NCBI GenBank assembly: GCA_001414345.1
Contig: LLCB01000204.1
Span: forward strand, 1-64,000
Reading direction: 5' to 3'
DNA: 64,000 nucleotides
Source of the DNA: Hymenoscyphus infarciens
Lineage: Eukaryota > Ascomycota > Leotiomycetes > Helotiales > Helotiaceae
Both the position numbers and the translations under genes were made by a program. The notes under the pieces were generated by a model. The model saw nothing but the letters and a program-made list of their open reading frames with translations. It did not search any database and was not told where the DNA came from. Of this stretch, positions 55,595 through 64,000 are shown in pieces (the first letter of the stretch is position 1; each line of letters opens with the position of its first letter).

Positions 55595-58500
55595 TCATTC
55601 ATCATTTGGTTCATGACCCATACCGCCCAAAACAAGATTGGGCCAGTGCTCCATTCCAGTAAGCTGCCCATCCATGTGTTGATGCCCCATAACAATCGGA
55701 ACCGAGCTCTCCATGCCGTTTTGAAGTGAAGAACTTGTATGCGGTGTATTGCTGGTCGTCTCTCTCCCTCCCACACCCCCCAGTTGTAAAAGTGCATCTG
55801 CAGGATCGGCCGCTCCCGTATTGTAGGTCATATTTGCATATTCACGCCATGCCAAAGACGGGTCGTAAGGGTTGTGATTGTGGTTGTGTGGACCCGGTTC
55901 ATTCCAGTTGGGATGTGAGGATTGGTTTGTGAAGACTGCAGAGAGGGGTGGTTCGCTTGTTGTATATGGTACCAAGTTGGGATTTGCCGGGGGATGATAT
56001 GGGGAATTTGCAGTATCTTGCAAAGGGACAGGAAACGACTCATATTGCGTGGATACGGGATATGCGGTATGATGGGGAATTTGAGGCGCTTGATTAGGAT
56101 CGTAATTCGCATCACCGTTAGAATTGTGTGTTCCCTCGTCGGAGAAAGGAAATGCATGCTGTCCATGGGTGGGTGGAGACCTCGAATGTTCAATAAATCT
56201 CTGCTTTTGCCCGATTTTGTGAGCATGGAGAATAGTGATGGTCCTATCAATAACGCCTTTGACTGCATCTCGGAGCCGGGTTCCGGAGCCTAAGTGTGTT
56301 AGTCAAATGCACAACTTTGAAGCAAGGATGGAACCTACCTAATAAGGTCCCCACACCAGCCATGACCATTAACCAAGTATCCATCTCCTCCTTTAAAGCG
56401 GTCAAATCAGCTTGCGCCATCTCGCCCCTCTTTTCATACTGTGAGAAAATAGTAGTTGTTACTGCCAAAACATAGGTAGCACAACTATACCAGGTTGTGT
56501 CAAGAGATCTAAAGTTCAGCAGCTGTTTTACAACAGCAAGCATCTGGCGCGATGACTCCACACAGATCCTCATGTTTTCAGAATTGAAATACTCGTCATT
56601 CGTCAGGGCGACGGAGGGGTGTCGGAGGAGGAGGCGAAATTCATAACCCCATTTCTCAAGATAGAGAGCATGGATCTGGTCTTGGCCTTCTAAATCTGTA
56701 CGCTTGTAATGTGGCGAAAGTGCATCTTTCCACGCCTGAAACTTTGCTTCCAAAGAATTGACTGTCTGTATGTATCTTTCTGGCTGCCGCCGTACCGCGT
56801 AAATTGTGCTGTAAAGTTCCATGTATAGCAGTGCTAAGCGCATAGCATGAATGCCAATTGTATGTTGACAAGTAGTGGGTATAGATGTGTCTATACCAGA
56901 CTCGGACAACTGCTCGTCGGCTAGCTCTTGCGGTAACTCGATATCAAAATCTTCCATCCGGAAGCTCATTGGACGGCCAAGTTTTCCACTGAGCGTGACA
57001 TCCATGGCAAGCAACGACCAGAAGATTCTTTTCCGCATTTCTAAATCAAGAGGATTGGACGTCGCACCAGAAGCCCATGTTGTTGCTGATCGATGCAAGC
57101 CTAGCTCGATTGCAACTGTAAGGGTGGTTTGCGTTAAAATCCAACTGGCCCCGGGCTTTGGGAAATTTCGAAGGTGCGAACAAATCATTGTTAAAGCCTG
57201 TACATCTTGTACTCCATGACTGCAAGATAATTGGTAGAACATGCCAATACTGTAATGGTAATGCATATTCGACCTTTTGGTCATAGCTTGTTGTTGAATT
57301 GGGTCTTCCCAATTCCGAGCCGCGATTTGGAAAAGAATGATGGCGAAAAGCATGTTGACTATTACCTTTTCCGCTGGCGTGAAGACGTACCGCGGCTCGT
57401 CATAGTAGCGATTCAACTGTAATCGTTAGGCCAAGCCTCCGAGATGATCTTGAGAGGGAAAAACTCACCAATACCATGAAAGACGGTTTATGGAGGATGG
57501 GTAAAAAGGGATTTACGGTACGGAAATACCAATCCACATATCTAGATGCATCCTGTCTCGTAGGGAGTTCCACATGGGTGACTTTAGAATTGACATTGAG
57601 TGCAGATTGCAAGAAGGCTTGGTAAGACTTGTTATGTAGATCAGGATGAAATGTAGTGGGATCGGGTTCGTCCATGTCAGGGGATTCGAAATCGGCGATA
57701 TCAATTTCCATGCCCAGAATTGAGAGGGCGGTACCCTTGATGGAGCTTAGTCTCGAGTTTCCACAGGAAACACCGAGGTAGTTGGTACCTGGAAAACTCG
57801 CGGGAAACGGCGAGACATCTCCCGCCAGGAGTTGCGTTGACACTCCATTTGGAGCTGGTGTATTGGACGATTGAGCCCCAGTGTAATTGGTGAGAGTATG
57901 TCCAGCCGCCGGATTCTTCAGACTGAGGGCATTCCGTGTCTGCATCAATTGCTCTTCCAACTCCCTGACTTTATCTTGCAAATGACGATTCTTCGCTTCC
58001 ATATCCTCCACAAATCCACGCGTCGATGCTCGTCCCGTAATTCGGTCGGTGGTTCGACATTCAGAGTGGTTGTTGAGACATGGTGAACATCCTCCCGGGA
58101 GGCCGTCGCAGCGTATCTTCCGGACCTGCTCAATGAGAAAGAAGGGTTAGCTTCGAGATGTACGTGGAACCCGCGGCGGAGTGGTGCGACGGAGGGAATG
58201 GAACTCAGGAAACCGAGTCCGTAGAAGTCAACAACAAACCTTGCAGCGGTCACAGGCTTGGCCGGTTCGACTCGACCCCGCGAGTCTCTTCCTCACGATG
58301 CCGGAGAATTCATCAGGATGCTCTGGTCGCGGTTGCTTTGGTGAGGAGAGCGTGTCGTGGGCATCGGCAGAGGCACTGCGCTTTGCAGGAGGCATTCTAG
58401 GTGTGCGCAGCAGAGTTTCGCGTTCCGTTTTCACGCTGGTTTGGAGGGTCGCCGCGTACGATTGCAGGTGCTGGAGCTGCTCCGACCCGAAATGGAACTG

Positions 58501-58854
58501 GAACTGGAACTGGCCTTGATGCGGAGGGTGCAGGAAGTCGAGGGAGGAGGGGTGTTGCACGAAGAGGGTTCCAGTTGCAGTTGGAGGTGCAGTTGGAGGT
58601 GCAGTTGGAGGTGCAGTTGGAGTTGCAGTTGGTACAGGTAGAAGAAGATGGCACTCGTCCGGCTTCACGGCAAGGCCTTCCTCTTTTTGTACATGTGGGA
58701 GGTAATTCCGATGCAAATTCGATTGCGACGATTGCGACGATTGCGAGGGGCTGGAAGGGTAGGATCGCCCACCCAAGATATGAGCATGAGCATGAGCATG
58801 AGCATGAGCCCTCCGCGACTGCCATTTGGCGCTAGACCCTGGACCGGACATCAT
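55595..58854 (-). CDS. Zn2Cys6 fungal-specific transcription factor
   Basis: Exons 58854..58240, 58125..57469, 57416..56339 and 56289..55595, 1014 residues. The first intron splits the zinc cluster after CDRCK; joined it reads C-x2-C-x6-C-x6-C-x2-C-x6-C (about residues 201-228), followed by a basic linker and a Leu-heptad coiled coil (NRHLQDKVRELEEQLMQ). The middle-homology fungal_trans domain spans about 400-700 with WYFRTVNPFLPILHKPSF, LTQTTLTVAIELGLHR and RKRIFWSLLAMDVTLSGKLGRP. The N-terminus carries an alternating Ala-His run and a Thr-Ala-Pro-Pro repeat; the C-terminus is Asn/His/Pro-rich, probably the activation region. A DNA-binding regulator; targets cannot be deduced. ATG at 58854 is the first of two consecutive Met codons. 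Confidence 0.95.
58776..58806. repeat. Coding hexanucleotide repeat (ATGAGC) in the transcription factor
   Basis: About five tandem ATGAGC units; on the coding strand they give an alternating Ala-His run near the N-terminus. A nearby 12-base repeat (GGAGGTGCAGTT, 58583-58618) encodes the TAPP repeats. Both could vary in length between strains without breaking the frame. Confidence 0.85.
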
Positions 58855-59778
58855 GCCACGAATGGGACGAATCCCCACACATGGAGGCTCTGCCTGCGCA
58901 AGGAGATTTTGGGAGATTTATATAAATGATATAGTAGAAATATTGCTAACTGGACTTGATGTGCCCCTGAACAGTTTCGAAAGATCCGATCCATAGAATT
59001 TCTCGGTTTGGGGGCAGGGCAAGCATGCTCAAGGATAATAACATCTTGTCAAAATATAATATCGCCTGTCGTGGTCGACGTCCCCTGACAAGGCCTTGAC
59101 AAGGGTCAACCGCCATCACCGTTCATTCAGACCGTGTCTCCCCCTTCTTCCCTGCTCACTTTTGGTACTCAAGTACAGTAGAGGAGTACCTAGAAAAGCA
59201 TAAACCTTCAGCTCCCAAGAGGGAGAGACTGCCAAGACAGGCCAGCTAACCAACTTTATTCAAACCTACCGGCACACTAAGCAACATCAGGTAGGGCTGC
59301 TCTGGTCCAACTTGCTTCTCCATACCCCTCCCCTCGCACATCTACCAACCTGGATACAGAGGATCCCGGCATAAAAATCGCCTCGAGTTGTTTTATGTCG
59401 AACGAACGTTAAGCCATGATCTGATCCGAGAGCTTATTCCCTCCATAGGTATGATTATCTCTGATTCGCGTTAGTAAGTTTCCTAAGTAGCGAATGGATG
59501 GATAGCATGCCCGAACGGGTGCATTTGTATCTTCTCACCTGACCCTAATTCATAGCAGGCGTAGTTTCCATATTTCTTATTCTCTATATAGTTTCCCCCG
59601 TCGTTAGAGGCCAGGTGTCTCTGCCCAAATTTCCCAAATTCCCAACTGCGGGAAAATGGTTTGGTTGATACGTTGTAGTGAGGGATTGTCGGGTCCTGTC
59701 CCACGCGGTAAATACCCAGAAGACTTGGCTTTGTCCTGCAAGGTCTTCCTTGTCGGGGGTCGGTCCACTTGGGCTTGA

Positions 59779-60011
59779 CACGAGCCTCGATGAGCGGTAG
59801 TTGCTTGAACCTCTAGCTGGAAATCTAGCGACGGGGGGGAAAAAGCCTTCAACCTTGTCTTACAGTGGCGGGAAGAAAAACGCGACGAGAAGTTCACGAG
59901 CCTCGATGAGCGGTAGTTGTCGAGGGTGCCTTGAACCTCTAGCTGGAAATCTAGCGACGGGGGGGGAAAAAAGCCTTCAATACAGTGGCGGGAAGAAAAA
60001 CGCGACGAGAA
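59779..60011. repeat. 116-bp tandem duplication
   Basis: CACGAGCCTCGATGAGCGG begins at 59779 and again at 59895; each unit continues with CTTGAACCTCTAGCTGG, a poly-G run and CAGTGGCGGGAAGAAAAACG. The units differ by small indels, one of about 13 and one of about 8 bases. Confidence 0.85.
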
Positions 60012-60097
60012 CTAGCAAGAGTCAGTTGGCACATCAACAAGACTTTGGGAACCCTTTATCTGGCTTTAAGCTTCACTTAGGCTCGGTACTTTCAACA

Positions 60098-60619
60098 TAA
60101 TCGTTCGGCTCCACTTCTCACCCAATCCGCTTCGCGTATTAGGTGAGGGAGGGCAATACGATAAAACCAGTAATACGACCACTTTTGTTTACACTAAAAT
60201 CGCCTTAACTAGCCTCTAATAACTCCCCACCTTTGCTACTAAAACTACTCTAATATGTTCCTACTATTAATATATAGCTTAAACTTATATTTAATCTTTA
60301 AAATATAATTATATCTTCTATATTCTAGGCTTTACTAATTTTTTTTAGAGATTTAGTAGTAGCTTTCTTAGAAGTTAGATTTAAGAACTAGATAGATACT
60401 AGATAGATAAATCTTACTTTATATTTCTATTTATTAAGTTTAAAATAAGAGACTCTAATTAAAATTAGAATATAATAAAGCGTTGTTGTTTTGTTATATA
60501 TTTTTAAAAATAACGTATTTTGGTGTAAACTAAAAGTGGTCGTATTACTGGTTTTATCGTATTACCCTCCCTCACCTAATACGCGAAGCGGATTGGGTGA
60601 GAGGTGGACCGAGCGATTA
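60098..60619. repeat. 522-bp inverted repeat with about 100-bp arms
   Basis: The left arm (TAATCGTTCGG, then CACCCAATCCGCTTCGCG, through ACGACCACTTTTGTTTACAC, to about 60200) is the reverse complement of the right arm (about 60520-60619) at over 90 percent by eye. The 320-base centre is very AT-rich and non-coding. This is the architecture of a long-arm MITE or foldback element. No target duplication recognised, so the ends are approximate. Confidence 0.75.
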
Positions 60620-62806
60620 GTGCATGCTCGTAGCGTCCCTCGGGCAGCGAGCCAGTAGCGTCAGCACTAAGTAGCTCTCTTCCAGGTTGTCTTCGTCTGC
60701 CGGATACGGAGTTCGTGTCAAATTTCCCTTTTCGACCAAGTCCGTATCCGCTGCCCTCATCGTCGATGTACCTTAGGTATTGGCCTGCGGCCTGTTCTAA
60801 TTCGGGCTGTTTTGACGTTGCACAGCAAGGTTCGATGCATTTTCTCATTGCGCCACTTCGCCAGGGTTGGTCGTGGAAGAGTCGCTCAATTCCGCGGCAA
60901 GCCAGTCTTGTCGAAATTCGATTGCTTGGCTTTCTTTTTTGTTGTATGGAGGCTCTAGATGAGCCCTGAGTATCGTGATGGGATAGCCTCTCGCAGCGAT
61001 CCGAGACTTGTAACGTGTTGCAAAGTGTCGCAAAGTATCGGTATTTTTGTTGAAGGATGGTTTTGAGATAGCCAGGTTGAAATTGTCAACCTTGGAGGCC
61101 GGGATCATTAAAAGCGGCAACTCGACACGTGATTTGTCTTAGCGTCGATGACCCCTTATCACTACTTCTAGTCTATTCATGCCAAAACATTCTAAACCCG
61201 TAGGACTCTAGTACTCAGCGATCGAAGAACGCTTATCATACGTGCTACTCTTTCAGAGCAAACCTTTTCTATTGGCTTTCCTTTTTTCGCATAAAATACA
61301 GCGAGTAACCTGAAGAAGGCTTTCTAAACTTTCAAGTTTTATCCTCGTTCTGCTTCTGGCTATATGTTGGGTTTCTAGCTCACTTCCTTGGCTACTAGTT
61401 TTTCCAAAATAATTACGAAAATTAGATTTCTACTTTGTTACTTCAACACCGCCAAAATCGAATCCGTCTCTCCGATACTACTACAATATCTTCGTTGTTA
61501 CTTGAAAGAGAAGCTTTAGCGCTTATCCAATTTATATAGACGCGAAAATTTTACATATGCTCTTCACGATATTGCGTTTTCGTATAGAATGCCCCGCCCC
61601 CCAATTTGGAACAATTCTTAAGCGAGATATCATGTTAACTAGTTTCATGAACCTCGATTCTACCCAAAAGTGTCTTCATCCAATTTATGAAGGACACGTT
61701 GGAAATATCCTAGGACCTCGGGAGCATCTGTCTCGCCCGTGATATCTTGGGACCCAGCCCTACAAGTTTATTACATTTCTCAACCCCATGACCTTTCCTT
61801 CTTCACCTTTCCTTCATACTTAACTTTTAACGAAAGAAAATAATGCGTGTTTACTCTCCCAAGCTAAATCAAATTGACTGAAAAACCAGCTGAACTCAAA
61901 ACTACCTGGTATTTGAATATACTCTATCCTCGATTTATCAAAGAGCCTTGCCCAGTCAAACCGCAACATATATCACTTCGACTAAACCTACCTTGAAATT
62001 TGGCACCACTAGCATGAGTCTTCCACTTTAAACTCTTCCCTGGTTCAACGATTCTTTTTTCTCCTCCTCTCAGCTCTTTTTGAACCTCTCGAGGTGTTTT
62101 ATCCGAGGTGTTTTATTGTCTATAGTAGTCAAAATGAGTTTATACTAGTTGATTTCTCGCTTCGAATAACACTTTACAAGATAATCATGTAATAGCCAGT
62201 TGCTTTTGAATAATATTCCCAAAGTACGAAGCTTAGGAGGGGTTGGAAATGTGGCCATGATGATAGTCAATTTGAAAAGTGACCACTCTAATAAATACAA
62301 CATGGATAGACTTGTGGTATTCTTGGATCCTCTTTGGAGGACGAGGCTTTGAATTCTTTCTTCATATGTTGGTCTATTATACGCGAAAAATTAAAAGCTT
62401 CTATTGTACTTTGATATGGAGATTGGGTAGATATCGAGACCTATATCCAGCTACTAATTGTCGGGAAACGCTATTCTGTCCCAACACTACCACGGGCACC
62501 TTGCTAGCTTATTACTAGCGTATGCTTCAAGCCAACTCCAGTTCGTCCACAGCCTCAAACCCCAAATCCTTCAAGCAAATTCGGGGCTAATCACATGACT
62601 ATGGCACAGCCACAAAGGCCGAACGCCACAAAACACCCCACCACAAATATCAAACTCAACCCAACCACAACCTATCCAAAGCCTCACCTCAAGACAAGAA
62701 TTCATCCTCAGCCCTACCAAACGCGCGATACTCTGAGATACGAGCTTCTAAGACAAACACAAAAACCGTCACCAGCCGGCATTCAAAAGCCACAATCCTT
62801 CGAACA

Positions 62807-63626
62807 ATGACGCATCTCGAAACCCTTAAACTCGAACATCTCCCCTCAAGCCACAATATCCACATAGCCTTATATCGGGACGTCAAAAATGCCGCGTTCT
62901 TGCATGAGCAGTTGTTGGCTGGGAACACGGATTTTGAATATGCTTTGATTGATGCTTCTGTGGTTTGTCTTTTTTTTTTCTATTCACCCGATTGAGAGGT
63001 CTCGTGATGATATCACGTTTTGGAGATATGGCTAACGTTTTGGTGATGTGAAGATCCTATCGAGAGTTCATGTTCTGGCGGCAGTTTATAGGGCTATTCA
63101 TGATTTTCAGACGGATAGGATGAAGAGTCGGAATGTACATTCTGAAGTGGTGTTTTCGCTGAGTCCGAATAATAATGTTTGTGGACCTATTCTTTCCCTC
63201 TCTTTTCCCACTATTCCCTAACAAATACCTTTCATCGACTTTGAAGTTGGGATTTTGCTAGAACTTAAACAGATAGCTGAATCTTTTCGTCGCTTCGGTA
63301 TTACACCAGCCACCACCTCCCTTTTAGTCGTCAAAATCTCTCTCCCATCTCCTTCAGCAAATTCCGCATCCCCTCTCACAGCAGATGAGATTCAAATACA
63401 TCTTACTGGGGCGATTGAGGGCGAGGCAATTCCATGTAGCGATGAGGAGTTGGCGAAAATGACAGACTTGAAGAGAGTGAGAAAGGTTTATAAGCTGAAT
63501 AGTGGGGGTAATGGAGGCGGAGGAAAGAAGCGAGATATCGATGGCTTGGAGAGGGAGGTGGATGAGAGAAAGGAGTTGGAGGTTTTGGTTCTGGGTGCGA
63601 TGGCGTTGAGGGGGAGTGTGAATTGA
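62807..63626 (+). CDS. cgi121: EKC/KEOPS complex subunit Cgi121
   Basis: Exons 62807..62962, 63054..63176 and 63273..63626, 210 residues. The protein begins with [28 protein letters not shown] and [10 protein letters not shown], then [33 protein letters not shown], and after intron 2 [21 protein letters not shown], all in the order of Cgi121/TPRKB. Cgi121 helps the KEOPS complex make the t6A modification of tRNA and supports telomere maintenance, by binding tRNA and the Bud32 kinase. The C-terminal part has a Gly-rich, charged insert before the final helix ([14 protein letters not shown]). Intron acceptors are AAG and CAG; both splice in phase 0. Confidence 0.93.
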
Positions 63627-64000
63627 GTTCGGGAATGATGGTGTATTTATGACTTTATGAATCGAAAAGATCTCATGGGCTCGGATGTTTTGACGATTAA
63701 ATACAATTAAATGAGATCCAATTATCTCAAAATTTCTCTGACAAGAGATAATCTTTTACAAAACTTATTTCAGTAATGAGGAGAGCAAGACCCTGTTGTT
63801 TCTAACTCTCACTGTTTTTGCCCCATCTGAATAGGTTGATTGAAATTTCAAATACACGCGTTTAACTGTACTGTATTTAAATTGTCAAGAAGGGAAAGCA
63901 TGTAATAGACCCTTTTACATCAAACTTTCAGGGCTAGTCAGTTATATCAATAATAGCCAGGAATGATATCCATTCACTTTTAAGTAGAAGTGCAAGGTTT
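63627..64000. other. 3' flank of cgi121, no feature seen
   Basis: AT-rich; probably terminator and intergenic sequence. Nothing else recognised. Confidence 0.4.

Larger units (their letters stand above)
58855..62806. other. 4-kb repeat-rich region without supported genes
   Basis: Upstream of the transcription factor and of cgi121. Contains a 116-bp tandem duplication (59779-60011), a 520-bp inverted repeat with AT-rich centre (60098-60619) and degenerate sequence to 61.2 kb where two minus-strand frames of about 90 codons lack recognisable domains. 61.2-62.8 kb shows nothing specific. Confidence 0.55.

Noticed and set aside
58401..58835. Long plus-strand frame opposite the transcription factor's first exon
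   Set aside because: Shadow of the repeat-rich coding strand; the minus-strand frame carries the zinc cluster.
60576..61120. Two minus-strand frames of about 90 codons
   Set aside because: One overlaps the right arm of the 522-bp inverted repeat; neither shows a domain. Possibly a decayed gene but not supportable.

Overview
The window is eukaryotic and almost certainly from a filamentous ascomycete (Pezizomycotina). Genes are interrupted by short introns of about 50-120 bases with GT..AG ends and CTAAC/CTGAC-like branch sites, and intergenic regions are long. Protein content includes a Zn2Cys6 transcription factor, Rpn3, Cgi121, a fungal PhoD-like phosphatase and many BTB proteins. The local expansion of BTB/POZ genes and the AT-rich, mutation-scarred repeats would suit a member of the Leotiomycetes, but that placement is inference. 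I found no rRNA, tRNA or CRISPR.

Left part (1-17.3 kb): three of the five gene types of the galactosaminogalactan (GAG) exopolysaccharide cluster lie close together. They are an Sph3-like spherulin-4 hydrolase (5' end outside the window), a Uge3-type UDP-glucose 4-epimerase, and an Agd3-type secreted deacetylase with nine exons. The proteasome lid gene rpn3 sits between the epimerase and the deacetylase. The synthase (gtb3) and GH114 hydrolase (ega3) are not in the window and could lie to the left of base 1. The three enzymes would make the UDP-sugar precursors, deacetylate the polymer and trim it. A FAD-dependent aromatic-ring-type monooxygenase follows.

Middle part (17.4-53 kb): an accessory-looking stretch with six BTB/POZ loci of two subfamilies. 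Three are intact (22.1-23.9, 36.2-37.3, 45.3-46.5 kb) and three are pseudogenes (18.6-20.5, 42.4-43.6, 49.7-51.3 kb). The first pseudogene is split by a 696-bp non-autonomous element with perfect 19-bp terminal inverted repeats and an 8-bp target duplication, the signature of a hAT transposon. A second, near-palindromic element of about 150-225 bp recurs around nine times only here, and a copy or fragment lies 0.2-0.5 kb upstream of five of the six BTB loci. Between the BTB genes are ordinary genes: a lysine-rich nuclear-type protein with a cupin-like tail, a MAT2B/RmlD-like reductase, a 1676-residue PhoD-like phosphatase, a three-RRM protein, a broken fructosamine-kinase relative, and an uncharacterised protein with a SUMO-interaction-like motif.

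Right part (53-64 kb): a four-unit tandem repeat carrying CACGTG and CCAAT-type motifs, a 1014-residue Zn2Cys6 transcription factor, a 4-kb repeat-rich gap with a 520-bp inverted repeat, and the KEOPS subunit Cgi121. All gene models are spliced by eye; exon sums were checked to be whole numbers of codons.
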